A stretch of 64,000 bases of DNA from Opisthorchis felineus (taxonomy: Eukaryota > Platyhelminthes > Trematoda > Opisthorchiida > Opisthorchiidae), in contig SJOL01008500.1 in NCBI GenBank assembly GCA_004794785.1, positions 183,973 to 247,972 on the forward strand, in the 5' to 3' direction. How positions within the stretch are numbered: the stretch's first letter is position 1; every line of letters begins with the position of its first letter. The notes under the pieces are model-generated. The model had not been told where the DNA came from, did not search any database, and was given only the letters and a program-made list of their open reading frames with translations. Below are positions 13,301 through 27,400 of the stretch, piece by piece. The translations under genes and the position numbers were made by a program.

Positions 13301-16300
13301 AAATCGACTGTTATCCTGTGCACCTAAACACAGGGGACATTTGTGGTAAAGTGAGTTCGGAAATTCATTTTATGCTCCTGTGGACGAATACACCCGGTGC
13401 AACTAAACGTCAAATGAACGATGGCAAATATGACGAGCTATCCTAGCTGATGGGAATGAGGGTTCAGAAAACTTTATGCATAGTTCATCTTTGTCCCTTT
13501 GAATACCATTTGCAAAGGATAGATTTTCGAACGAGAAGTTTCATCCTTTGAAGGAGAAGTTAAGTTGGATGAGTACCCTGACGGAATTAAATTAGCCTGA
13601 GAAAATGAATGATGAAATCACCGTCTATGTGACTATCAGATGAGTATCTATTCATGTTACAACACTTCTGTTTAATTTATCATATTACCATCATACCATA
13701 TAATATTATCATGTGTATCTTAAAGACCTGTTGGAATATACTGGGTTGTCTGTACAACACTCATTCCTTTGTACTAGGTTCGCTAGTTTGCATCTAGATT
13801 ACGGGGGATAGGCGAAGCCCGTCTGCTGGCTTTCCGGATTTTGGGAGGGGGTGACTTGTTCCTCAGAAGTTAAGCGCTACCTCCAACCGGAAGTCTTGTT
13901 CGAGTGCTCTTATCGCCCTACTGTTTACGTCCAGATGCTCTGGCAGTGGCTCCGCCCACACACACACACACACAATTTTTCTGTCCATCAGCACTTCAGA
14001 TGGTAAGATTCATGAGCCACAAAACCAAGCCACCGAAAAACCTAAAATTTGATTGGAAACTTGAGCCATTTAATGCGGGGAGTTACATGGTGGTATATAA
14101 TTCCAGCTGGAACTAACTGGGGTTCCAATTTGTTTCCGTTTACTTGAATGAATTTTGATATGTCCTGAGAACCAAAGCTTTAAAGCGCCAACACTCTACA
14201 AAAAGAGTTCACTCCGTATTGAAGCATAACTTGGGAGAAGTCAACCTCCTTTAACAAATACAATCCTAATCAACTTACCAATACGTGTTACTTTTGTGAG
14301 ATGGTTTGTCCCCATCCTGCTTTCTTTGCCGTTGGTTCTTTGAACGAACTTTGAAAACAATAACTGCTATGAGAACAATCGCTACCACCACGACGATAGC
14401 AATGATGACCGCAATAACTTCTGTCGACATTCCACCGGCAGTGGCTAGTTTTGCCTCTTCTCCCTGGGCAACACTCAACGGCTGTTCTTCATTTCCATAG
14501 TTTGGTTTTGATTCAGCCGGTTCACTATCTGAGCCAGTCCCTTCATCCACTCCGCCGACTACACCCGTGTTCCATCCAGGGGCACTTGGGCGCTTGTCTA
14601 CAGGTGGCTCTGGAGTTTCAGGGCATATGCTGTCAACAGTGAGAGCCTGCAGTGGGAGGTCCGCCAGATCAACTGGTGTTGAGCATTCGAAATTGGTTAC
14701 CTTGCGTCTGCAATGGACGAAGAATACAAAAATGAGCCAGACTGTTTGTGCCCGATAAGCAATGGGCAAGGATGACAATGCTGAACGAAATGACGAAACC
14801 CGTGAATGCGGATGAATTACAAAAGTTCCAGTGACTATTACAGTTATGTGATCTGTTGATTTTTATTTAACTCAGTCCTTCTGCAGTTGCGCGATTGCCC
14901 TGGCTTGCCCATCCCGATCTAGAGGCATTGGAATCGAAATTCGCTCCTATTGGAGCTCATCAGCAGCGCATCCTTGGTCGTGCCGGGTATCTGATACTCG
15001 ACACGAGCATGTTAACTATACTCTACCAGTGCACGCTGGACGATCCTGTATTAACAAGGGAAGGCTTGTTTACGTCCGAGTGAGACGACTGGTTTACCTC
15101 ATGGCCCAAACTCGTTTGCATACATGTTGAGGAAATCCTCCGGGCTTAAACTTGTTCCTTCGGTGCCATCATTCCGGTGGATAACCATTATGTAGCCATC
15201 CTGGTAACAACATATTTTCCATAACTTTCCACGCCAAGTACACCCAAAGCTTTCCTGACTTGCATGAAGAGTGCAGTTTGTACGCTGGAGAACAGAAAAA
15301 CATTACTCATTCCCACATCTCGCTGAGATTTGAGTGCGTTCCTCGAAGTTCTATACCCCAGTACGGCAACAGCGCTAAACAGTGTTTCGGCTCGACACTG
15401 ATCTGAGCATTTGGAGCTACTTGGGCGGAACAATACAAATTGACGAAGAAATTTTCGGTAGCGAACGCCCACTTTCCCCCAGAATGAGCAGTTTTTTTTA
15501 CTTCGCAACTGACGGGACATGTCGTGCATTCAGAGTAATTGGCGTAACCACTAAGTGAAACAGATCAATAGTGTGTGAGGCTTTTGTGTCAGACAGTCGA
15601 CACAGGTCAGTGATGAAAAAAATATTACTCAGCATTTTGCCGTGCAACCACAATCATACTTGTCTAGGAGACCTGTTCATAGCACCACAGCCTACCTGCT
15701 GTAATAAGATAACGTGGGAGCAGAAGTGTCAGATAATTAGAGAGAAGGTTATACTGTAGATTTCTTAAGCAAAAGGCCACCCAGCCTTACAAAGTGGCCC
15801 AAGTTCGTAAAACCCGACTTATGGGTCTGCTAAAACATGGAATTTATAGCTAGCACGTAGGCAGTGGCTCTCCCAAGGGATCGGTCAATGGGTCGCCTCT
15901 TCCACAGACCCGTCTATTTGGACGACAGTTGGCTTGTGGAATACGGTTCGAGAAACCAGAGTAAAATACCGCACAGAAAAAATATTTGGGAAGGTATAAC
16001 CGGTAAGACTCAGTGGTTTTCTTATGTCGGAGACAGAAATTTAGCAATATAAGAACTTCATTAAACAAGAAATTGAAATATACTACTTTTCGTTCAAACA
16101 TGGTCAATCAGTGGGAATAACAAATTGATTGTGCGACCTCCATGTAAACAGAAGCATTCTGCAGACCTTACCTGGAGAAACTGCTGGCGCTTTGAAATTT
16201 TTTAAGTGCGTAAGGCTGGAAAGCATCCACGACAGACTCGCATGATTAAAGGCACTCTTGCATTACTAATAAACTAACCCTCAAACACTCCCGGTTTGAC

Positions 16301-19300
16301 CTTGAATTTCAAATCCATTGTGTACAAAGTTAGAACTCTTTTTCAAGAGACTTTGGATAGTACTGACCCGAAACAACAGCTCACGCGACACAGAATTGGC
16401 AACAGCCTAAAATGGGGGAGTTTCAAATAGTCTAATTGTGCACGAAGAAGAAACTCTGTTGATGCCAAAATCAGATGAGCACTATCAAACCCAAGGCAGT
16501 AGTGTTTTAGACGCCACCAACCAGGTCGTTAAATTCTTGGACGAGGTTTCTCTTACTGCCTTATTATTATACTTAGGTATTGTTTTGCAGGTGCAGATGC
16601 ACGGTGAGGAGATCCATTGGTCAAACAGAACTTCTGACAAGGAATACGGATTGTGTTACACAGTTTAAATCTATAGGTTAACTCTGTCCACTTATCTCCC
16701 CATTGGTAGACAAACACCCTTCAGAATTTCATGAGTGGTGGGTTAAATCTACAAAGTAACTCCCTGAAAACCGTCAACAGGGATTTGTGACGCTAATTTA
16801 GATTAAATCCATTACCTAGAGGATGCGTTCTTTGCACTGAATATATTATTTCCCCGCCCAGGATGGATCGCTTCGAAAGGAAGCGGTAGACTCCTTTTGG
16901 ACAATGCCTAGGTAAACGCTGTATAGATAATTTGGTTTGCACCGATTGGACAGACAAATAAGCCTGAGAGGTGAAAGTGACAGAGAACTAAATTTCTTCA
17001 GCTTCAAAAACGATGATCGAACAAACGTAATTCTATGTCCTTGGAATCCCTACTGATTTGTCGCATTGTTAAAGTGATGACAAAATCTTTCTTTAATTGT
17101 ACGGCATTGCAGTTTGCCTGCTGGAGTCCGCAGCAGGATAGTCTAGCATGACAACCCCAAACTTTTGGGTCTCTTGTACTAGGTAGGTTGGCGAGTATGT
17201 CTGTGATGCACTAAGCCGATCCTACTAAGCTGTATGAGGCCGCATGTTGCGCAAGTCCGGGTGATTGGGGTTGTACTAGCGAGAGAGAGAGTAAGCCCCT
17301 TCTGAATGGCTCACATTTCTTGTCTAGGATTTTCCACTTTTGTGTAGACAGTCGTTCTTCAAGCCTCCCTACAGAGTATCAAGTCCTCTCATGGCTGAAA
17401 ATAGGATTTACAATGCTCCAAAACTACCTAAAAGCTGCCCTAGTGAAATTTCGGGCGTGCCCAACTTTGAACCCAGTTCCCCAGGTTACTGTGGAAAATT
17501 TGTTTTAGAATGCGACTTTCAGCTAGCCTTATCTGGTGGCTTAGCCGGAGGAGCTGGTTATTGCGTGGGATTGTGTGTCACTCCAGTAGGTTTTACTATT
17601 CGGAGAAATTTGCTGCCTGGAGCTTCGGTCAGTGCACATAATCCATGGAATTTTGAGCAGATATTATATGTGATATCGAATACGTCGTCTGCACAATATT
17701 CAGGCAAGGACCGCAAAGCAGCCAGACACATGTATGGTGGGGTGATCATCGTTGCAGAGGCGTATCTCATGGTGGTCACAAGCTGACCTTCGCCATCTGT
17801 GCTTTCAGCTTACTGTTAAGCATTAGGTTTGTACAGAGTGCACTTTAAAGTTGGAAGAACTCCCGCTGTGGACGAAAGAACTGACGAGGTCCAAAAACAC
17901 TTCATACGGCTGTTGGTTCCGCACATGACTCTCGCAAATTAGTCATCCGACAAAGGTTAAGTTAACCATATTTTGACCGCTTCAAAATCCACGGAGCCAC
18001 AATCTAGCCTGTTGTACACAGTAGAGTGATTCCGAAAAAAATTGTCTGTCTGTAGACTTCCCTCTTTTTATACATATGAACGAAACGCGGTTTATCTCCC
18101 AAACTATCTAGTGCAAGTAAAATTCTTTCTACGTTATCGGTTCCCAAACCTTGAACAAGCCCGTGAGCAAGCCGTTTTGTCTCGGGGGTTTTCAGGTTTG
18201 TGGCTGTATGGCTGTCTGTAGCTTGGCTACGTGCGAAATTTCGCCAAGTAGATTTTCCACTGGAGGCGTGTAGATAATTGAATATTGTTGAAAAGCGATA
18301 TCTATAACCGGCCAGATTTTATCAGGTCTGTTAAGTTTTATCATTTATGTAACAACTTATCAGCTGAAGAAATGGTTCACAGATTTCTTTCCGCCAAGCG
18401 GAACATTGCCATGACAACAGCCGTCCGCATGGAGATTTATTTTCTATGCTCTATCTTGAGCCATCTGACAAAAGCCTGATCCAGAAGGCAGTATGTATGC
18501 TGGAAGTGAAGAATAAGAACCTTGATCCTCATGCTAATGAGGACAAAATGCACTTTATGGGTGGCACCGGACTCCCGAATTTTCTGGTTATTTCGACCGT
18601 ATGCAGAAATGTGCCAAGCTTCACAGTAGATGTGCAGCCTTTAGGGCTGTTAACCTGCTTCTCTTTGGAGAAAGTAGCTTCGCTGCTTTCACAAATATGG
18701 GGATGCTTTTAGCCTCGGGAAAACAACTTACTGTTCTCACACTCCTTCACATCAAGCAATACAGCGTCACTCCCGAACCTCCACGTCATAAAATCTATCG
18801 TGTTACAGGAACTTACTACCCTTCGTTCGACTGTTTCCTGTTGGTCCTTCTGGCTCGACAGGACCTTCAGGAACCGAGTTTCAGCATGTGTAGTCAGCAG
18901 TTGAGTCGCTGCGCGCAAGCCCGACCACTAAGAAAGGATATTAACTTTAGGCTGGGGACAATAAAAATCGCCTTCAGTGTTTCTTCTTCATTGTTAGTGA
19001 GGGTTTGCATCAAAACGGTTATTAAGCCCTTTTTCGGGTTCTTCACCGTCATTTTGTTAACACAATTGAAATATAGACAACATTTCTCAATTCAGAGGAG
19101 CTTTTTTAAGCGCTCACTATGTTTGCATATTCTGGTGATACCATTTCGTCAGTAACAGTTTATATCAAACGAGTGCGAACGCCCAGTCAGCAATAGTTTC
19201 CAACACATGCCGATGATACTTGGTCAAGTACCAAGTGAATAAGGACGCAACTCGATTATCCCATTTGCATTCGGCATGCGTTGAAAAATGGCAACTTGGC

Positions 19301-22300
19301 TGTTGCACCATTAAATTATGAATGCTGTATGGTATTATCCTAATTAGAATGTGGTGTACATCCAACGTTTTGTGTTTTTGAACCTTTCCCACCGAAGGAC
19401 AGTGCTAAGTGCTCCACGATTGAGAATTCAAGTCTATCGTATGTCTCTCAAAGCAATCAAGTGTGTCACTGACAGTAAGAGTGTTTCGTCATTCCCATTA
19501 CTGGCGTCTGACCTGGCTAGCCTATTATCCGAACCGGTACAAGTCGGAAGCAACACTGGTATGCAGCCGGTCGCTGAATGAACAAATCATCGCTGGAGTT
19601 ACACTAAAGAACAGATAAAACATCTTGCCAACCCGAAGAGCGTAATCTGTTAGCATACCAAAAGCACACACGCACGGGCCATACCAAATTATCAAGCAAA
19701 AGGTGAGCACCAAGTTATATTTCAGAACTAACTTGTGTGATTTATCAATTTCAATGTTCTTGTAATGTAGGCATCGATCGGGAGCGTTGGTGGACTTCAA
19801 AACACAAGACAAAAAATGTGCTATTTGGAATGAAGTGGGTGTAAGAAGCAGCCGCGTGTGTGCGTGCTCACGCCACTAAAATTTGGCGATACCGGTTTTG
19901 ATATCTAGCGAGTGTGCTTGAAAGTCCGAATTTGAATCGTAGGCTTAGTCATACATGAGGCAGCCGACATACAAATAATAATACGAATACAAACAATAAT
20001 GATTGTTAATGGTGTGATTACTAACCCACTTGAAGGACGGCCAGATAGAAGTCTGAGTACGCGACAAGTTTGTCCAATATGATCAAATAGGATAAAAAAT
20101 TATATTCACGTTTTTCCATCAGTGATGATGGGTAGTAAGTGCGCCAGAAGAATAAAGCACTTTTGAAAACCTATTTTATGGCAAATTATTACATTATTCT
20201 CCGGAGATATGGAAACCTCATACAAAACCATTTCAGGTATCAGGTCTGCTAATCTCTTCACTTAAAGGGATCAATTGAAAGTGATAGCAGAAAGTGAACA
20301 CATTCTGAGACATAGTAAACTTTTACTAAGGCCTCCCTCGAAGAGACGCTAGACTCTTAGACGGTGTACAATTCGCGTGCCTTATAGAAAACGATTCCTG
20401 CATAACTTCCTACCCATATGCAGGAGACCAAAACTATTCAAGTTTCCGACTGAAGCCTTTCATCCAAGCCTTTTTTTAATATTGTAGTGTTTTGCAAGTT
20501 ATAGGCCAGTGCCGCTTTTATTCAAAGTTCTTCGTATTCCTTATCAAAGTGATTTGCCCAGAAGTTAACAGTACGTAGCTAACTGTAATTTGCTCTCAAA
20601 TACGTTTCATCAACAGTTGCTCCGTTGGAGCTTTTATGCCCAGAGCACACTTTTCCTCAAAAAACGTCAGTGGTTCCAAAAAACTGAATAGCTGTTGAAA
20701 ATATGGGAACATTTGGACGGCGATAGTGGAGATTGGCGATAATTCGTGAACCTACTGTCTCTGCCTGTACTTATTCTCATGGATGCTTACATTTCACGAA
20801 ACACTAAGGACACTTCGTGGTCCATTGTGTCCTTGGTGAACCTTTTGATGGTTACCGTTCCCAGTACTTCAATTCAACACAAAACCAGCTCTAATCCATG
20901 AGTCCCTCGTATTGCTTTTCTCGCAAAACAAGTGAGAAAAATAATACAAATAGTGAATAGGCGATAGATGTGCAAACTTGTCACGAGCAAGCAGCCTCCG
21001 CATTCGGACATTTAGATTGACGTATTATTCTCGCTTGGGACGTATATAACATCAGTAATGAGTTTAGGATTGGTGGTGAAAAAAGGCGTCAGGTCATCTG
21101 AGTCGTCAGCTGAGATGCTCCATAGAGCGCCCACAAATGATATTTTTATAAATCACGGATTAAAACGTTCATCAGACTTAGGTGAAAAGACCTGTGAAAA
21201 AATCCAGTTCAGTTGTGTCTGACGTGCTGATCAAAAGCGTTCCCTGGACATTACTGACAAGTTTAGCTGTTTCCTTAGGGAGGCTACTTTTTCATGGTGA
21301 AACCGGAGGAAAGTAGTAAGTAAAATGAGCACTTCGTCGAGTAAAAAAGCTAACACCCATTTTCCTGCCATATTATCTGGGACAGGCAGCGGCTCTTGCA
21401 AACCTTCTTTTGACCTTCTCTTTGTCGTTTTAGTTGGACATCAGTGCGTTGCATCTACTTAAATACCGTAACATAAGGAGAATTGTTCTGTCTCGTCGAT
21501 ACACGCGAACGTCTGTTACATCTGGGCGGAGCTTGACGGTTTTGGGGATTCGAAGACGCGAATATTATTATAAGAAGTTGTTCACTTTCTCCGACTATCA
21601 GGCTGGACAACGCACATGAAGTTTTAGTCAGACATGGTGTTTCAGAACGCACGCTGAAGCGGATGGCAAAGGTGTATTGGTAACATTAATAATGAGCAAA
21701 ATAGCAAACTTCAGACGCAGTTGAACACCTAGTTGCTAATTGAGATGGTTCTAACAAGAGGCAACAGAGTCTCCTGTTATCCTTTAACCGAAGCACCTAT
21801 ACAAGGGATGCCTCATGGGACGACGTTCATGGTATCGAAGTATCTTCCTTAATGTGATACCAATTATAGGGTTGATGAACACCATAAACAAGTCTTTCGT
21901 TAAAACCAACGTAAATTGCAAATGAGTGCCCAACTCCAGCCACCAACAGTTTGGCCTTCAGATACGAGATATGGTTGATAAAACTTGATGAAATGCAACA
22001 TTCTAGTCAGCCGTAAAAATGGACGGTTTTCCTACATGTAATATGGTCAAAAGGAACACAGCTCTTGTGTTTGATTCCTCAGTAGTTTGCTTCAAGACGA
22101 CGTTCGCGTGATATCAGTGTCAACCCAACTACTGCTAGATTATCAGTGAATGGATGTTTGAACACATTTTTTAGCTCAGTAGCCTTTGACAGATTTCTGC
22201 AAGTAGGCCTGGATACACAGGATGCAAAAGAACTTAACGAGTAACTGAGGAGATTACAGCTATTTTGCGTTTGAAACACAGATAGGACAAAATCTGCCTG

Positions 22301-24354
22301 GCTAAGCCAAGCTGCACATTGCGCTTAGTGGAGCACAATGCTTACATGTGCACAAGGACAACGTGTGGCAGTGCTTTTCCACGCACCGATTTTTTCACAC
22401 TGAGACATATCGTCGCATTAGTAACGGAAGTTCGGTGCAGGTCTCTCAAAATTCCACGCAGGTAACGTTTGACTTTCCTGTAGCAGTAATGAAGCACAAC
22501 ATAATGGTGAAGTTCGTACGCAGTCTATATAAGGTGCCAGCATTCTGGGAATCCATTGGTTCAAGAACACCAGACGACTTCTAATACCCCAGTTTTCCAC
22601 CTCAGTTAAGACGTCATGAAATGATGGAACACCATGTCATTGTTCATTTTCATATTCAATACTTCGGTGTGGATACCACCCGGGTGCTTGGTTTGTGAAA
22701 TTTTCAAGATAAACGACATGAATCTATTCACTTATTCGCACCCTTCTACATCCGGTTTAGGATAGTTCACTCGCATACGACCGCCAGCCCACCCACCTGG
22801 TAGATTTACCTCCAGCCCTCTCACACAACCCCAGATGACTTAAAGATTGGTGCATCCGTGATTGTATCACGTGGTCCGAATCATCACAAGCAATATGACT
22901 GCACACACTTCATAACTGTGTTCACCGTGCCAGTTTAGTCACACTAGAAAGTGTCCTTCAAGTTCCTAATATACTGTTACACTCACTCCTGCTTGTTGTT
23001 TTACACCTTCTTGACAAACGGCACATTCTTGCCTTCCAAAGTTGGGTTTACTCAGATAGCTGGAAGTCTCAGTAAACACTCGTGAGGCTTAAAGATGTTA
23101 AAGTGCTAAGGAGACATAATGAGACAATAATGAAACAGCTGTACAGTGCTCTGGTCTTCTCAGGATAGACTGAGTGCAATGACAGCCCTGAAGCACAATG
23201 AAATCTTCAAAAGTTCCCCTATTTATTTATAATGTGAGTACAATGGTCCGCAGTCTTAAAGAAGCTTCCCTTTCCCCCAGTAAGTAAAACTGCAGATCAG
23301 GCTGATTACCAAACTGGAAATCATGCGCAGCACTCTTATAAGCACGAATCAGTGGTCAATAGGTTGGCTGCACCAACTATTGAAACTGGTTAGAGAAATT
23401 CCCAGCTATTTCGCGAAGTGACGAGGGAATATACACTACCCCTCATTTTAAACGTCCTGCGTGTAATTTTCCCAACAATCTATGGAGCTGTATTGTTTTC
23501 AACAGTATGATGTTCTTTTTGCCACCCGCTGGGTCACACAGGACGGCTTGTAACTCCCACCCAGTTTTGTTGCCATGACACATTGCCAACCATGGAAGGA
23601 AAAACAATTCGACTGCAAACCTAGACGGATTTGCCAATATTAAGCATCTGGAAATAGATCCATATGGTTTAAGCAGCTGCTACAACCTAACCCAGGTTGA
23701 AGGGAACCTGATTACCGAATTCTGTGGGTTGTGCTGATGTTATCTTTGTGACCATCGGTATGGTGCTAGGATGCGTTGGTTGTCGTCAACACTACAAGCC
23801 CCACTCTACATTCTAATTGGTCAGCTGGAGAGGGAAGAAAACCTATGACTAAAAACTAAAAGCGATTTGCACCAACGTACTTACGCGCATTTTTATTATG
23901 GCACTGGAAGGAAAATGCAATCAAACCTCAAAAATCTCAACCACAATGGGTTTCGTCTCCGTTGGGGCACCTCAGATGAGTACTCGCGAACAGTCAAACC
24001 ATCCGTATCATTCAGTTATCATTGTCCACAGAGGACGTATTAATTACCAGGACCTGAGCCTGGGATTTGTAGGGGAAAAAAGTCATTATTTATGCTCAGT
24101 TACAATTACTGTGGCGTTATTACAAGGTATCAATGGACGTAGCTCCTGTATACAGGCTTATTTGACGACCACGCCGGGAGTTCACTGCATCCATCCGCGC
24201 CACGTGTGCTCACTTTAGGTTGTTCTCGTTAAACGTGTTTAAAATCCATGGCGAAACGAGTTGGTATAGATGGATCCATTGAATACGACTGAGACTGCAA
24301 ATCTAACCGACCAGCAGAGGAGAAAATTTTTGCCGCTATCGCAAATCCAGCGTG

Positions 24355-24444
<90 letters not shown>

Positions 24445-27400
24445 CATGTGTGTTATATATGCATACTATGTAATATCATTACTGCAATAACGCTCTAAAG
24501 GTGTGTATTCAAGTAACGCTGCCTCATATAAGGTTGGTCAACAGGACTGCCACACCAGAACGCATTGTCAGAACGGTTAGGGTCAAGACTAGGGAAGACT
24601 GGCCAGCTTTTTATTGAGGTGTGAGAACGTTTCAACGGATGTTTTCTGTATCGGTTGCTTATGTGGTGGGGCTATGATCTATGGACACCAGGATGGAGCA
24701 TGTGGAGGCCATGTTAACATAACAGCAGTTTTGCGTCAATGAAATATGAATAGTTGCGCACATTTGATGAACAGTGTTCTCAGGTTGATTGTGCTCAGTG
24801 CATACGGATGGAAGGAATTTGATATCAAGCAGCCGTAGGCCGATGCACTAAAACGTGTTTTTTTTCCCCAGAGATTGTGGAGGTTTTGCATAAAAAATGC
24901 AAACTTTGATTCCCAAACAGCTTTACTGTCTCCCACATCAGACCTTGAGCAAATCCTATGCCAGGAGACGGTGCGGTTCGCCTTCAAAATATGGAGAAAC
25001 CAGACCACTGCACGGAAGTGGAAATCACCGCAGAAATCACAGTCAACCAAGCGATTGAGTAAACTGGATGAGTTGCCTATTATTTGGCGTTCGTTTTGTC
25101 CATTCTTTTAAGATATGATTCTAAAACGAGAATCATCGTGTGTGTACGGCGAAACCGTAGATAGCACTGAGTTGAAACCATTTTATCCGCCCTCCAGTTT
25201 TAGTTCAGGTATACATATAGGGCCAACCACTTCCCTGTGATATTTGTTGTCAAATATAAACGTGTTAAAAAGTCCCCCATTGTTTAACCAAAAGCCTGTG
25301 CTGCCGCCAAAGGCCTGGATGGACAGAGAGTTTTACAGATGCCGGAGGTTTCTTTGCTATAAACAGAAACCTTGCCTTACAATAACCCTGCTACCCTTGC
25401 AAGGAGATAGTAATGTCAAAAGGTCCACTGTCTTTTGTTAAGTGGACAAACAATAAATTCAGAGTCAATAACCGGCAACTGTCTGGTTCACTCAATCAAG
25501 ATCCAAATAAGGTGTCGTTGCAAACGTGAGCCATTTGTCCAAGCCAGTTTTGTGATTAGTTTCTGAAGAAAGAGCGGGGAACTTCACGATTGAACACACC
25601 CTTTCAGCGGAAGATCTCTCAGTTTTAAAAGTCGTAGAAGACAAAAAGCAGGCACGGTGCACATTCGCCACTGCGGAACGGAATCTCACCTCTAGAATAT
25701 CATTAAACAACCCCATGCAAATTCGCCGAATATCCTCAGTTTATATCATTCAAATCTGACTAGACGATAAAGTCTGTCTGCTGTCCTGCAACGAATGCTG
25801 ACCAAATTGAAACTGATCAAAATACTGTTATCATTCTGATTCTTATCACGAATGCGCGGATATGAAACAGAGGATTCGGTGTGCTTTTGGGGTCAGTATA
25901 ACAAAATTTGAATATACTGCAGCGGAGGAAAACTGAAACAACGTAGTTTTGTATTTGCTCTCAGGCATTTATAAATTTAATGGTCGTGTGAGGAGATCTT
26001 GTAATTTTCAAATGAAATTTCGTCTTATCAGTGAGGTCAATCTATGCTGAAAAGCTGAGAAGCATTGTACAGATGTTTTCTGCTTGTTATCATCATCAAG
26101 AAAATCAGAGAGTTTGAACCCATGACCTTCCGACCAGTGGTTAAACGCCTGACCGTTCGGCCAGGAGCGGGTGAACATCAGTGCTATTAGGTCTCACTTA
26201 TACAAGATATATCTCCGATCCTCTTCAATTAAAGTGACTATATCATATTTGGAAATCTTACGGGATCAGAGTGAATGCTCCCGGCTAGCAAACAGATTTT
26301 GAATCTCAGTAAGGTTAGCCGCTTAGTGCCTTGATTCGGAAACCAGAGTAGAACATCAGACAGAAATTTCGGAGCCTAGGCCATTCGAAACTTGCGAATT
26401 TCCATCCTGAATTCCTTTTGGCTGATCATGCCAATGTGTAAAAAAAGAGCAAAGCAGCTAGACTTTAATAGTAACCAACGGATGGAGCACGTAACTCTAA
26501 TGATCTAAACTTAGAAGTCTGTGGATTGATTGCAAACATAACGGGGTTATAGGAAAGGCTTTGGATTATTGTCAAGTGAAGCCACTTTCGGTTGAATGAT
26601 TTGTTTTCAACTACAGTACAAGCAGCCAAAGCTTCCTTTTATTGAAACCATTCGAACTTCCCTACCAATTTTGCTTCAAAAAGATCACTGTATTTATGCT
26701 GAATTGGATTAAAGCTAATCGCAACCATCGTTTAGCTTGTTTTGTCTACAGTTCGTGGAGTAACAAACAACTGTAATTCCACAGTCAGTATACCTGGTAA
26801 GAAAGCTCGACTGAACTCGGAACGATTTGGATTAAGTTGGAGAACGGTCAGCTTGAGGGCTACACGATCTCCACTTTTAGCCAGTTTATGAAAATCGACT
26901 TTTCGAAGACAGTCTCGTATACCATTCTAGTAGCCAGTGGAAGTACTGCTGTGTATAAAATGTACATAGTGTGGATATATTGCGCTGTTGCCAAGAGTAT
27001 TTTTCGTAGTCCACTGTTTCTTCACTCTAATTGCTAAACTCCACTTGTGCAAGTGCACCTTTCTCCGCTTTAGAATGACGCTTTTTGATAAGCACAGCGC
27101 TTTTTATTCCAGAATGAGCCATTCCATTCGTAGCGGAAGCCTTGTCTCGATTCTTGACGGTGCAACGCACACATCGCCACGATCAAATTACGCACATGTG
27201 GAGCGGCGACGCTCAGAAGTTGGACATCACAACTCGTTCGATGAATGTGTCCACACACCAGTGACTTGAATCCATGTGAGAATGCCGATTAGCTTAGAGT
27301 CCCACCGTGCTTCAGCGAGTACATACAGGAAGAAAACATGTTCAGATGGGCGTCATCCGCATTTGATTGCATCACTGATACGCAAAACGCGAGTGCTCGG

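Larger units (their letters stand above)
7312..14278 (-). other. Intron 2 of the LRR gene (6,967 bp)
   Basis: It runs from a GTAAGTTG donor to a pyrimidine-rich CCCTAG acceptor. Inside I see a short tRNA-like stretch (about 7950-8000), a perfect palindrome (8902-8922) and a CA microsatellite (13956-13974). The rest shows nothing recognisable in either strand; open stretches there are short and have no family signature. Confidence 0.6.

Noticed and set aside
17340..17786. 148-codon open frame with a glycine-rich stretch
   Set aside because: No recognisable domain, no paired splice sites and an open antisense frame over the same stretch; probably chance.
18601..19155. 184-codon open frame on the plus strand
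   Set aside because: It is long for the window, but its start overlaps repeat family B, no domain is visible and the composition does not look like a conserved protein.
24270..24473. Ile-Tyr repeat peptide
   Set aside because: Translation of a TA microsatellite; the same holds for frames across 39992-40027, 52248-52267, 54228-54255 and 55672-55709.
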